DNA from: Dicaeum eximium
Taxonomy: Eukaryota; Chordata; Aves; Passeriformes; Dicaeidae
Direction: 5' to 3'
NCBI GenBank assembly: GCA_013396995.1
Contig: VWZP01006004.1
Location: 1,017,304 to 1,081,303, forward strand
Length of the DNA stretch: 64,000 nt
The notes beneath the pieces are model-generated. The model was not told the DNA's origin, searched no databases, and saw only the letters and a list, made by a program, of their open reading frames with translations. Made by a program: the position numbers and the translations under genes. Shown in pieces: positions 41,073-54,189 of the stretch (positions within the stretch are counted from its first letter, which is position 1; each line of letters begins with the position of its first letter).

Positions 41073-41174
41073 CTGTTACCATCAAGTGACCTCCTTTTGG
41101 TGTGGTGTTTTGGTTTTTTTTTTCCTAGACTGCTGACAGCAGTGCTGACAACAATTTTGAGGATTGTTCACTTG

Positions 41175-41346
41175 GGCTAATGTTAGCTGAGGGAGGCTAA
41201 TCCCATCTAAAATTAATGGAGAGGAAAAAAGCTTCTCTAGAGTGGTAAGCATTAGCCACTTTGAATCATCCTCTGGACAAGCCTATCCCTTTTGACAGAC
41301 TGTGGACACAACCAGGGAACTAGTTTGCATAAAGCTAACATTAGCC
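41175..41346. repeat. 14-bp inverted repeat pair with four GGCTAAT/ATTAGCC words
   Basis: GGCTAATGTTAGCT at 41175-41188 is perfectly complementary to AGCTAACATTAGCC at 41333-41346, 144 bp apart. Inside lie a second GGCTAAT (41195-41201) and an inverted ATTAGCC (41251-41257). The ends resemble a small foldback element, but I see no target-site duplication. The TAAT cores would also fit homeodomain binding sites. Confidence 0.7.
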
Positions 41347-44300
41347 TGTGTGAATAACTCCCCCTTTCCCTGTGGCATTACTCCTGCAACAGTCTACACT
41401 ATTTGTGTTAATATTTGGAGCACCACTAATAATCCAAGCCAGTTTTCCAGCAGACTGATTCTGTCTGGTGCACACTGTTGAAGATGGAAAAGGTAACCAG
41501 TAATTTCCACATTAAAAGTTGTTTGCCCCAGCGTTGCACTTTCTGCTTGATCTTAGACAGCTCTCCTGGGTTACCAGCACTTGTGTCAGGGGTACAAAGG
41601 GCCTTCCTCAGGAAGGCCTTGTGAAGGCTGTTCCCTGTTTTTAAGACATTCCATGGGGTTATGTTTTTAAGCAAGCATTGCACAGAAATCCCCTCGTGTG
41701 CAGCTGGGGCTGTGTGTGAGGACTCGAGGCACAGATGCATCATGTGTGATAACACATCTTGCACACAGCCCTTTGCAAATATCCCTTGCCATCTCTAGGC
41801 AAATTGATAACTTTGGTGGCAGCCAGCATTATGAAAATAAACAAGGAGGGAACATCATAATGGTGCCAGATTATATATTCTTTTTTTCTTTCCTTTTCAA
41901 ATTGGCCATAAGCCAGAGTAGAAAGTGTGTTGAAAAAGTTTCCTAGAGTACCCATCAGTCTTTTACAGACCTCGCTAAGCATAATGTGCTGGGGTAACAG
42001 TTTAAAATAAATGGAATTAAAAGTGATAGGAATCTCTAATGTTGTTTCCTACTCTAATAATAAAAAGGAAAAAGAGAAAAATCAACTAGCAGAGCCCAGT
42101 GGAAGATAGATTTCTGGGCCAGGAGTGTGATCAGTGAAACAGAAGGAAAGACTTTCGAGCAGTAATCACTGTGCTCTTTACCACTGACTCACTCACTTTT
42201 AGGCAAATCAATATGTCCTTGCTCATCCATCTGTATAAACATCAGCCCTCTGTACCCTTAGAGAGCTTGTTCTTTTTCTGGTTTGAGATCCTTGGATACA
42301 TACTTTTAGTTAAGGGTAGATCTGTTATTTCTCTGCAAGATTTTCTGCATTCTATATAACTCCACTTTTCCTACTTCCATGAAGAAAAAAAAAAGACTTT
42401 TTCCTTTCCATCAGAGTTGGATGGTTCACTGAATTAGGAATAAAGATATGTGCTCCATATTGCTGGATGTGCTACTGATCTCTGTGGTGTTGAGCAACTC
42501 CTGTCACTTTTCTGTACATGACTCACCTCTGTCTTCTCATTCTCTCTTTGTCATTTGGTTGAGTCTAATCTCCAAATATCTCCAGTTTCTTATTATACAA
42601 AGTGCCTGTCAACACTACATTCACTTGAAGCCATAGGTTTTAGTATAATGCAAATGATGAACAGTAATTTATTTTTAAGTTTAAAGCTGTGCATGTGTGC
42701 ATGAAAATTCTGACACTTCGCCCTAAATTCTGTTGTTGTAAGCATTTTCTCTTCTGTTCTCATTCAAATACGATACACTTTTTAAACAAAAATGTGCTTA
42801 TTTATTGCAGTTATCTAAGCAATTACGAATCTACTTAGTAAATTTATAACACAGCAGAAAGCAAGTGCTGGATACCCTGTTGCCTATAACAGAGATTGTA
42901 TTTTTTAGTAGAGAAGGGAATTAACCTTGAGGACAGCCTGCTAAGTAGAGTGGTAAATTTATCTTCCCTTGGACTTGAGATTGGGTGTCTTTCCAAATGG
43001 TAAAATCTAGTTCAGCCATCAGCTGTTGACCTGAATAATTCTCTCTACTGCTTGAGTTACTGGTAAAGATGGTGCAGCATCTGTTAGGAGGAAAACACAC
43101 TGATGATATTAGAGCCTCCTTCTGTCTTTAAAATATATATGCCAGTCAGAGTTCTTTAAATACCTCCTGGTAAAAAATATGTTTCCTGTCGCTTTTTTAC
43201 CATGTGACTTGAATGAATTGGGGACAGCATCTTAATGCAGTTGCTTGCAAACTGCCACAAAACCAGAACACTGGCTGATGTGGCTCATAGCTGACAGTGT
43301 GTGAGGAGTTATTGAGGGATAGGTGGGAGGAAAGCTGAGGGTCATCTTCTGGGTGCTTTGCAGCGGTTTTCACAAAAGCAGTTTTTTGGTTTTGACCATA
43401 CCAAACATGTGTGACAGTAGCATGTGGTTCATGAGCAAAAGCAGCTGCAGAGCTGCAGCCCTCACTGGTGTTTGAATGGGCTGTGAAGCAGGTATCTGAC
43501 AGCTTTATCACTGTGATGTGTCTCCATCAGCAGTCAATAAACACCAATTATTGGGTACCCTTATTGATGCTTCTGCGTGTGTGATTAATGCATTGCCTGC
43601 AACTTAAAATGTTCAAAGTCTGTGCAGCATCCTGTGAACTTCATTGCTTCAAGGATATTTAAGCTTCTTAACAGTGGAACTTACAAATTGATCAGAGATC
43701 AGGGAAGTAAATGAGTATCAGCCCTGTAGCCCGTTTCTGTAAGTTTTATTTTATGAAAGAAATACCATGCACGATTACAGAGTCTTTTTTATACAAAACG
43801 TAGTGTTCTGTCAAATGCAGTGTTAGAAGAGAAAAACCTGGCCCATAGTCTGATTCAGGGAGTAGCAGCATACCTCTCAGCCTTTGGCTGCTCTGAAGAA
43901 AAAAATGCCCTGGGCAGCAATTTCTTTAATTGTTAGGTACTTAGTTTGATACCCAAGTAAGCTGCACTGCATGCATGTGGGGAATACGTGTCCATCCAAG
44001 TTCCTTCATTCCATTTCATTCCTGTTTTGAGATGTCTCTTTTGCCAGTGTGGAAACTTCTATCCCACTGTGATACTTTTTCATTCAACAGATAGAGCCAG
44101 GGGCAAAGGGGTGTGAGAGACCATAAAGGACTATTGTATATGTCTGTATAAACATGTTCAATCTGAAGTCCTTCTCTGATGCACTAACCCCACTTTTTCT
44201 GCAGGCTGCATAGAAAGCAAAATAAATGCAAGAGGGATGTAAATTGGAGAAGTACATCACCAAATTGCAGCAATCCACGTGAGGCCTTCCTTATTGGTCT

Positions 44301-44455
44301 TTGTTTTCCTGAGATTTTAGATCAGTTCAAAACATGATCTTTCACAGTTTAATAGTACTTGAGAAATGAACAATGACAATGATGACTGAAACCTTGTAGA
44401 AGAGTAGAGTTTCTTCAAATGCACCTGCATATGTAGTGGTAGTAAAAGTAGTAGT

Positions 44456-44473
44456 GCTGATAAATTTATCAGC
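44456..44473. repeat. 18-bp perfect palindrome
   Basis: GCTGATAAATTTATCAGC reads the same on both strands with no loop. It is followed immediately by AATAAATTTATT, which contains a second, shorter self-complementary core. Confidence 0.93.
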
Positions 44474-46737
44474 AATAAATTTATTCTGCATAAATGAATG
44501 AGAAGAAGAAGGACTTGCTGGCATGTGTTTAAAACTGTGTTGTTGCATCTTCAGAAAAAAATTGTCTTTATCCAGTTGGACTCTGTTTTGTTTATAGTTA
44601 AAGCTAAATTGCTTTTGGGATGTTGCATTCTCTGGTGAATTTGAAATTTGAGGAAAAGAAAGATCTCTCAAAATATTTGTATGGTTCACCAGTGCAAAAT
44701 CCATGGCTGAGGTGCACTGGTGTTTTGAGGATTTTTGTATGTGAATAGATGGTGTGTGAAGGGTAAGGGGGAAACAGCATGAATAGCATTAGTTTTAACC
44801 ATCTCACAGAAGCACGAGGAAGTGTAAGAGTCAAGAAGTCAGCATATGAAAAGAAAGTACCAGGAGCACTGGCTAGTAGAAACCTTCTCATGGAATTAGA
44901 GGTGAATTTGAGTCAAACCCAGGGCTTTCAAAGCTGTTCTGAGCTGGTTTTCCTGTTGCACCTGGTTTTTTTAGGTCAGTAATGTAGTGTAGATTGATAT
45001 TTTTTGGTCTGATCTGTGTCCATGGAGAATGAGTTGAGAGTACATGAAACTAGAGGTGAGAGAAAGAGAGCCTTTTCTTTTTTGGGTGTTAGACCAAAGC
45101 TGGTAACCCCAGTCAACCCAGACTCCATGCTGTATTCCATTATAATTTGTTTAGGGGAAATCTCTTAAGTTAAAAAAAAAAAAAATAGGAACTACTAGCC
45201 TTTCTCTAAGTATTTCCCTAATGTCACTTCCAACATGCAATTTAAATCACCCTTTATTTAACCAGATTTTGAATTTCTATGTGCGTATTTGTTCTTGCAT
45301 GAGATTAAATCATTGTATAAAATTTAATATCCTCATTAGCATAGGAAGCACATGGAACTGCCACATGATTCAAGATCTGTATGTGGAGAAGCATCAGAAT
45401 CAAATATTTAATCCAATTATTTTAAATGCTGAATGATGAAACATCATGCACACTCAGGGTCAGTTGTATCTGCAGCAGACTGTACAGGTACTAAAGTGAA
45501 GAAGAAGGCACAAGACATTCCTCACATAACAGCTTTGGCTAGGAAAAGTAATCTGTTGAAAACAGAAGGGGTGATGGTAGGTCTTGACTAGCATAATGAC
45601 CCTTCAGGTGGTATTATATGAGAGTGGGTGGGTCAAATAAAACCCAGTTATTCTTAATGGAACATTTTAGGAAAAAATCATGTTTTCTCATTATATTTTA
45701 TAGAATTCAGTTGGGTTTTTTATGCCGTGAAATGCTAAAGGAAAAATTAGTCAAGTCTGAAGTTGGTGCTGGAAAGATCAGGAAGTTAGAAGGGAAAAAG
45801 AATAATATGTGGCAACTGTATGCTACTGTTACCTCGATATCCCAGAGCATTTCAAAGTGAAGCTCTGTCCCTATGAGATACACGAGCAGCTCTTGGACTT
45901 CTCATACAGGTTGGGAAACAAAAAAGAGGGAGGGGGAGTATCATACCATGTCTGGTGTAGATAGGAAAGAAGTTCAGTTGTCAGATGTCAGCTTTCCCTA
46001 CTCCCAGAGACAGCGGTGTCATGTTGTGAGAGGGCTGGGGAATTGTCTCACCATTCAAAGGGTTTATTTGAATCCCTGCTCAGCCTCAGAAGGTATTTGT
46101 AACCTCAGAACAGCCTTTTCTTTCCTTTTCCTTTGCATTTCTTTTTTCTTATATAAATGAGGTAGGTGGTAGGTGTCTACTTCACAGAATATTAAGATTT
46201 AAAAAAGCAAAACAAAGCGAGCCCAGACTGTTTAATGGTTGTTACACAATCTGTGTATTACACAGAAAAATAAATGTAGAAGAGAAGGAGCAAGAAGAGG
46301 ATTATTCCCTGATGAACAAGGGTCAAATCTTAGAGATCAATACAAGATTTGTACTTCATAACAGTTTCGTCTCCATGAAAACAGAAATGTCAGCTTGGCC
46401 CTCAGATGAAAACATACAATGAAATTGTAATAGGTTCCTTTTCTATCTGTGTTTGAAAAATAAGTGTAGCAAAGAACATTATCTAACTTCAGTCTAATAA
46501 TGCAAATTGTCATCAGACAGCAGTGCTTGCCAAAGAAAACAAAATGTCATCTTTGAAGGGACTGCATGCACAAGGCTATCACAAGAAGTCCCACGAGAGA
46601 AAGGGATTTTGTAACAAGAGCAAAATGCCACGCTGGGTTTTAAAAATATCCATTCAAGCACTACAATTGCTAAAAGGGGAAAAATAATCCCAGCTGTACC
46701 ATAATGATACTTGACAAAAGCATAGCCTTCAAATACT

Positions 46738-46765
46738 TCTTTTTCTTTTCTTTTCTTTTTTTTTT
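46738..46765. repeat. (TTTTC)n pyrimidine microsatellite running into a gap
   Basis: TTTTC-type units grading into pure T and ending at the assembly gap. The gap is probably caused by this repeat, so its true length is unknown. Confidence 0.88.
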
Positions 46766-46809
46766 NNNNNNNNNNNNNNNNNNNNNNNNNNNNNNNNNNN
46801 NNNNNNNNN
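46766..46809. other. Assembly gap (44 N)
   Basis: Forty-four undetermined bases inside the intron between the first and second visible exons. A separate single N lies at 12918. Confidence 0.99.
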
Positions 46810-49600
46810 AACTGAATAAACTAGGTTTAAAAATTAATGATACTTAGAATAAAATATCTGAAAAAATCCTTACTGCAATTTTTTTTTTTGGGTGGGGGAG
46901 GTGGTGGTTGTACATAAGGTGGGGAATTCCCCCTTTACTAAAGATACATTAGTGCTGCTTGTGCTGCTGTGAGTCAGTGAAGGCCAAAGCTGGTGCTGAG
47001 ATAATGGCAGAGGATGAAAAACCTTCTAAAGTCTGGTTATAAAAGTGTCTTATCAAAGACAATGAGAGCTTTGGATATGGGCTCCCAGGGAGCTGGTATT
47101 TCCCTTTGAGAGCTGTTACCTTTTCTTACATGCTGCCTCCAGCTCACTGGGCACTGGCTTCTAATTTAGCAGTCCAGCCCTGACACTAAAACTGCTGGAT
47201 CCATTTCCTACTTTGAAACAGAAACTCTTGCATTTCTCCATTTTTTCTTGCCCGAATCACATCTTGCTCAGGGCACAGGTTAGGAGAAAGCAGGGCAAGG
47301 CTGTTTGGGTGCTGTGCAGCATCACAGCCTCTGTTCTCTGGGGGGTTGGCAGATGCTCCAGGTAAGGGCCCCTCTGGAGGCAGGAATGTGCTGGGAGAGC
47401 CAGAGGGAAACTGAGGCACCGGGGCTGTGCAGCCCCTGGCACTGCAGTGGGACTGCAGGCCTTGCTGCACAGGTACAGGGAAAGCTTTTGCAGGCTGTAA
47501 TTAATTCATTCTGAGTACCCTTCCTGGCACCAGCAAATTCAAAGAGGGAGGAATTCAAACCTGCTGGAAGTTGTGCTCAGGGAAACCAGAGTGGGATAAG
47601 TGTGAGAGATACAAAAGTGGGAAAGCAAGATTCAATATGATGGCTTTAGCTGTCGGAACATCAATGTCCCTGGGAAGCTTGCATCCTGTTTATCCCTGGT
47701 CTGGAAATACAGAGGTATTTGCTGAGTTTGGATTGATCCCTGTTCTTAATTAAAGGATCATATGAGCTTTATTGAAACTTAAATTACTGTATGTCAAAGA
47801 CAGCGCTTGGCAGAGAAGAAACTACTTTGCCATGAAAAGAAAAACTTTGGCATTAGAGAGATGATAGATAATTGCAATAGCTTATTGTTATAATGTTTTT
47901 ATTTCTTGCTGCAATTATAAAAAAGGTCTAGAAACGGATTTTGAGTGTGACAGAGGGAAAATACTTCCTGTAATGGTAAAGTTCTTTAATAGATGACCGT
48001 AAATCTCTTCAAAAAGTGCTTGTTCAATGTTCCAAAAGATTTTCTTTAATTTCCTAAAAGAAAAGTTTTCCTTTGTTATAGTTAGTGTTTCCTAAAGTTT
48101 CAAATAAAAATGTATCTATAATTTTTTACTTCAGGAAAAATAACAGACTCCTTGAAGTTTTCAAATTCCAGCCACAGAACTAAACTGTTTTTCCCTCTTT
48201 TTTCTCTTGTTATCTTCTGTCCCCTCCACCTTCTTCCCTCTCTCTTCTTTGACAGTGTTCAAGAGAAGGGGAGATGAAAGAGGTGAAGTATTAGCTTTAA
48301 TATTTCAAAGTAAATTTTAACACATGACAGTCTACTGTTTACTAAAAAGCTCTTTTAATTAGTTTCTCCATGTCCTTACACGTTTTTAACATAGGAAAGG
48401 TGAGGAATATTGCGTTTTGCATTTGGAATCAATACCCAAATCAGTAGACCTCAAAGTTTTTTTACATCCCAGTCTCAAAATTTTTAAAACACATTCAAAT
48501 AATCTCTTTCTAAATAATTTTTTTTTCTGTTATTCTCAAAGACATCCATCTTTCTTGTTCCTGCCAATCCACTGCTGTTTCATGTTCTGAATAATTTGCC
48601 ATGGTTTGCACATAAAGATTCAAGTCATCTGCCTTTTATGCAAAATCCTTTAAGAGATGTCATGAAAAGAGAGATAATAGTTCAAAAACCAATGTCCAAC
48701 ATCTGCCTTGCCAGAAAAGGGGACTGACCAAGTCTACCAGGCAAAGAAAGGAGGGGAAACAGGATGAGTCTGCAAGAAAAGTGTAGGGCTGACTGCCTCT
48801 CCATCCTTCCGCATGATACATTTGAAGCTAAATTAAGCAAAAGAAATAACAGAACCCAAGTGATCCCTTCCTCTAGTGGCCTTCTGAGAATTACTTGATG
48901 GCAGCACTTAGAGAGAGCAGCTGTTTGAAAGTGCTCTGTAATGGTAACATTTGTATATCATTCCACAAAGACATGTCAGAGGATTTATAATACCTGTAAC
49001 GTGCCTTTTTGCTGACCTTTCTCAGGCTGGTTTGGTATTTATCATGGAAAGATTTTCTGAAATGATTGATGTATTTGGATATTGTTTGCGTAACTGGACG
49101 AGGAGAAGGTGTCACGTTGTTGGCAGGAGAAGGACAGGAGCAAAGGGAGGATCACATGTTTCCTTAGAACAAGGAACTTGTGCTGTTTAAACTCATCCAG
49201 TCCTGCAAGGGAAGTCTGGACACATTAGAACATTTTTTGGTGCCAGACTGACAAAGCTTCCTAAGGATGGCACTGCTAATGGCAGGACAATGTTCCTCTG
49301 ACATAATACTGAGGAAGGCGACTTGATGATGAAATTTCATTCAGGGCAGGTTGCTGGGTTTACCCATAAAGTGACCCCTCAGGTAATACCATTTGTGTCT
49401 TATATCACACATCTCAGTATTCTCTGTGCCAATAAAAGGTACCACAGACATGTTTCAGCTGCCCCAGGTGTGTCCCTTTGAGACTGGGATGAACGAAGTC
49501 AAAGTCATTATCTCAGAAATGGTAGAGGGTTTTTCAGGTTAATTTCTCTGATATTGTTGTGTTTTACTGTGATTAATGACTCTTTGTTTTTTTCCCACAG

Positions 49601-49674
49601 TTATTCAGTTCAGTGGAGTTTGGCAGAAGATGGCTGCTTCTTCATGAGGGAGTTACACCAAACAGGTTCTACTG
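49601..49674 (+). CDS. SORCS1: SORCS1 internal coding exon (VPS10 propeller)
   Basis: Seen: a 74-bp exon after a strong acceptor (T-rich tract, then TTTTTTTCCCACAG ending at 49600) and before a GTAAGAG donor at 49675. It starts in phase 0 and ends after two bases of a TGG codon. It reads LFSSVEFGRRW, LLLHEGV, TPNRFY and then W completed by the next exon. SSVEFGRRW is a degenerate Asp-box with E in place of D. It continues AYSQDQK of the previous exon without a gap in the family alignment. A longer open frame over the same bases (49554-49751) is in a different phase and is a shadow. Compared with human SORCS1 from memory, Y-to-F at residue 2 and Q-to-L after GRRW are the notable changes. The other substitutions (A-to-V, I-to-L, Q-to-H, V-to-T) fall at positions that look variable. 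The exon is too short for most gene finders; identification rests on GRRW, PNRFYW and phase agreement. Confidence 0.93.
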
Positions 49675-52600
49675 GTAAGAGCAAAACCCTGTTCCTGATT
49701 TCCTTGGCACAACTTCCCCACACATACCGAGGTGTTGGAATGAGGTTTTGAAGGCAATGTGGCTGAATAGGGTCTGCACTGCTGATTTGTTGAGATTAAT
49801 TTCGAACTGGTATGAAAGGGGCATTCTGTGTTTATATAACATTAGAATACTGGGTCTTTGATCTGAGAGTCATGCAGAACTGAAACATGCTGAATAATAC
49901 TCTGAAGAAAGCATTGATTTAGGATGGGAGAATGAAGAGTTCAGTCTGGTCCTGCTAAAATTAAGGGACAAAGTCTTGGAGAACACCAGCATTTCTGCTA
50001 CAGATAGACATCCTCTAGTGGCTGGTGTTGTGTTTTAATTACTATTAGACTTAGTCCTTGAAAGTGAGCATGCTGCCACTAGACAGAAATCAGTGTAACT
50101 TTGACTTACATGGAAAAGAAAGCTGAGAGATGACGGAGACACTGAACTTTTCCCCTGCAAACATGGTTGTATAGACCAAATCAAATATAAGGTTTTGTTG
50201 TGTTTTGGTGTAAATCTGTGGGACTTCTCATCAACTCCTTATGGAGGCCTGTGAGCAGAAGTTGGCTTATGTCCTGTGAATATGCCTTTAGAAGAGAAAC
50301 TTTTGATAAAATAGTCATCTTGAAAGGAGGAGAGATGAACCAATGGTTAAAATGAGACCAGTGTAGTGGTTTCTAAACTATAAATTTATGTCAAACCCAC
50401 AGGTTTTAAACATAGCAAGATTCATGAGTGCCTGAGTCAAATATTTTCTTTTAATTTATAAAAGAAGGAAGAGCTCTAGGTCAAATTTACTTCTAAAGTT
50501 GAATTTATATTTGGTCTGCAGAGGATATACCAGAGATTTTGTTTGCTGCTTCTGCTTTTTAATCCTTTCTCAGAACCTGTGTTAGCTGAAGCTAATGCAA
50601 GCTAAATTCCATTTTTAACTTAAACTTATTTCTGTGGGAGTGCCTGTATAGACAGTCACATGTGTGTTTATATCACTGTTTCTTTCCTGCAGGACTCCTA
50701 ACAGGGTCTCAAAATGTCAGATGCAAACACAAAGCTCTACACATCTTCTGATTTCTTCTGGGCTAACAAAAGCAAAAAGTCATAGAAATCTCAGTGCCCT
50801 GTCTTTGAGATATCCAACAAAATTATAATTGCTGAAGGGGCTCAGAGGGCTGAGAAGACTGTCCCATGGATCCTCATGTCCTGTATAGTACTCCAAGCTT
50901 TTTGAAGTTTTCTTTCATTGCTTACATTTCTGATTTATTGTGAAATGAGCTGATGGACGCCCACAATAAGAAAAATGATAAAGTTATAATTTTCCCTTTC
51001 TGTGGAGGGAAACTTTCAAACTTTGAAGGCCTCTTAGAACCTAACAAATAAGGGAATTTAGGCTTGGAGCTTCAAAGGCAAACAGCAAGTTAAAAGGTGA
51101 AAAAATGTTCCAACCACCCATCTAATTTCCCTGCAGCCATTCACAAAGCATGAAACTGCAAGCCTGTATTTTCACCTTGGACACAATGCCCCTTGCATAA
51201 CACACCTCAGTGTAAGCTAGACTGTACTTCTGCTGTCAAAAGTGAGAAGAATACAATTTGTGGAGACACTATTGCATCTCCTTCTGGCATATTTATGGTG
51301 ATCATAAAGACCCTAGGACAAAAGAATACTTTTAGCTGCCATTTTATGGACATTGTCCTCAGGCACACCCACAGTAGAAAACAGCTTGTGCCTGTGTGGT
51401 TGAGAGCACCACAGAGAGCAGCACTGGGCTTTAAGATGCATTTCCAATATGCATTTCCACTCTGTGCAGCCAAGTACCTGAGGATGCAGCAGCACTGAAA
51501 TGCTGAATCAGAAGGGAAGCCCTTTGCACTCAATGTGTGGTCACAATTGGCTCCCCATGCAAGAAAAGCAAAAAAAAAGTGCAGAAGTTCAGCTGAAATC
51601 CAGATTTCTGCAGCACCATCTCTGTGGCCAGTGCTGGTGTAAAAGTTGGGTAAAACTTTGCTCAGTGCCCCGTGATTTGTTGTTGGTTGGGCTTGTAAAT
51701 ATGCAGAGTGTAATCAACCTGAAAAGGGAGAAGACTGACTTCACTTATTCTTAAGAGCAGAAATAGTGAAGTAAAATGTCCTGAAATCACAACTTAATGC
51801 AGAATGTGGGGATACTCTCTCCTGTTCTGGTGCTTTATCTAAATCAAATGGCTTTGAAGGGATCAACCAGGACACAGCTGTACTGGGCAGAGAATGAGGG
51901 AAATATTCTGATATCCAAGGAAGGCTGAGGAGTTGCTTTAGAACAGATTGCTTCCAGTACTCTCTAAACTAGGACTTCTCTAAAATTGGCAGACAGAAAG
52001 CAAGGCCTGTGGCATCAGGCCTTCTTGAGGCTGCATTTAGTTGTGCTGCTTGTTTTGACAGGGAAGGTGCACCTGGAAGAATTGAAAGACTTTTACATGG
52101 ATTTGAATGGTTGATGAAAGCAAAGATGCATTTTCCTGATTGCTCACTGATATTTTCATTGCCATTTTAGTCTGTCATGTTGTCTCGTAAATAGCTTCTG
52201 GGTCACTCAAGAGCCTTGTGAATAAACTCCACTGAGCTTGCTAGTTTTAGTCTTGAGAAGGCTCCACCTGCAAACACTGTCAGAGAAGCTGTAGTGCCTT
52301 GTACAGCTGCATTTCTGCTGCTGTATATTGCCAAGAGAATTTTCTTCTTTATTTGCTTATTTTTGGCTGCTTTGTGAAGCACCTCTTCCTCCTACCACTC
52401 CAGAGAAACTTAAATCCTTGAAGAAAAACAGTCTGATGATGCTTGCTACATAACTCTGAGAAAACATTCTGCATAGACACAACTCAGTTCCTTGTAGCCC
52501 ACATATACTTTTTATTCTTGGATCCTCTGTTTCTTAAAGAGGAGTCATTAATATGGAAATAGAATATCTTTTATTCAAAGCTCTTCTGTTCCCCCTTTTT

Positions 52601-53795
52601 ATTCTTCCACCTGCAGCTCTAAGCGATGCCCTGACATCCACACTTGTGACAAAAGAGGTATAAAGTCACTGTGTGAAAGGAGATATCAAGTGGGAAATGA
52701 GCAGGTGAACTCAAACCTTTAAAATGAGAGGTGACCCGAGACTTCTTGGCTTAAAAATGTCCATCGAAAAACAAAATAAAACAGAAGTTGAAAAAAGGGA
52801 TCTGTAATTTTCTACCTCATTAAAAGGTTGTTAGGACACACTTGTGGCTGGGCAGGTTTAGTGATGGGCTGCTCTAACTGGCACCTGTAATAATTTCTGT
52901 AATTTGGGTATCATCACATATCTGTTTGCATAATCTAGGGATTTGGAAATGGTGTACTGAGGAAAATGTACTCCACTCAGAGAGTCAGCCACATATTATG
53001 GAGACCTGGGAGAATCCACACTGCATACAAGCCCAAGGCACTGCAGTTCTGTACTGTATCAACAATTCTCATGTTTTTTATTATTTTTCCAGTAGCTTCT
53101 TGCGATTTTGCTGTTAAATGTACTGTGACAGAAAATTGCATGGAAGTTATCAAGGTACTTGGTAATCCTGGAACTGTGTGCTCTGTGAAAATGCCCTAAT
53201 TACTAGGAAGGAGTATTCTCAGCAATATTAACTCATCAGTGTAATACAGAAACAAGTTGATATACATGGATTATTGCTGATAGCACAGTGTTTACTGATG
53301 TAGTTGGCATTAGGGAAAAGGAATGCAGTAGATCCTAGTTAAAAGAGTTGGATAAAAATGCTTTATTTAAATTCTTCTGAGTTTATTTTTGTGATACTTG
53401 ATTTTGATACTTGGTGATTTTTGGTATAAATTCTTATTGTGGAATTTTGCTGGTGTAGATGCTGATTTGTAGTGAATACAAATGTAAACACAATTGGTGA
53501 ACTAGTGGCACTGGGAATTACATTGCTTCTTTCTTTCTTTTTTAGAGTGGTTCAGTCAAAGTCAAAGTTCAAATAGTGATACTTTGTGACTTGCAAATCC
53601 AAACTACATGACTAGTAGTTGCAGAAAAACTGATCAAAGTGCATATAGTTCAATATGGCCAAAATATAAATGCAGACATTTGTTGGTCATTAAAAGACAG
53701 GTTTTTATTCTGGTCCTCAGATCAAGTCATGCCTTCCACCAGAAATTATTTCCTAAGAATCAGTCAGTCAAGGCATCACAATTAGAGCTGGCCCT

Positions 53796-53850
53796 AAAAA
53801 AAAGAAAGGTAATAATAATAAAAAAGTAATAATTAAAAAAATATAAAGGT
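53796..53850. repeat. AT-rich A/TAA low-complexity tract
   Basis: Runs of A with AATAATAATAA units and no recognisable element. Simple AT-rich intron sequence. Confidence 0.75.
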
Positions 53851-54189
53851 TAAATACATCATTAAAATTTCTCAAAATGTAATGGTTTTTAATCAAAATG
53901 AGACATTTTTCTGAAAAGATTCTCATATAATTCTAATCAAAACTTAACCTTGAGAAACTTGGAGGGAGAAGAAAGAAATAAAATCAAATAATAAAAGTGT
54001 CTTAAAAACTAACATAAAATGAACAATAAAAAAGTCCAACTAGTAAATTAGATCATCAGGTTACAATCATTATTTCTACCAGTGGTATTGATTTTTTTTT
54101 TTTTCACTTGAGTGTTGCACTCAGACAAGAATGTAGGAGAAATACAAAAGTAATAGCACTCCATACTTCGAGAAGATTGGAAGAATGTA

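Larger units (their letters stand above)
36133..49600 (+). other. SORCS1: SORCS1 intron, complete (13,468 bp, phase 0)
   Basis: A complete GT-AG intron with GTAAGAG at the donor and TTTCCCACAG at the acceptor. It interrupts the frame between codons (AAG, then TTA). Contents seen: a long A-rich (CAAA)n tract at 40881-41072, a symmetric GGCTAAT/ATTAGCC cluster at 41175-41346, an 18-bp palindrome at 44456, and a T/C-rich microsatellite running into an assembly gap at 46766-46809. There is a more GC-rich block around 47180-47510 in which I recognise no gene. I recognised no CR1 copy in this intron, unlike both neighbouring introns. Confidence 0.9.

Noticed and set aside
40729..41136. Lysine/threonine/glutamine-rich 135-codon frame resembling a low-complexity protein
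   Set aside because: It is produced by the A-rich (CAAA)n tract.
46889..46910. G-rich run resembling a G-quadruplex
   Set aside because: Only two tracts of three or more G are present; at best a weak two-layer structure.
49554..49751. 65-codon + strand frame overlapping the second SORCS1 exon
   Set aside because: It is in a different phase from the VPS10-matching frame, so it is a shadow.
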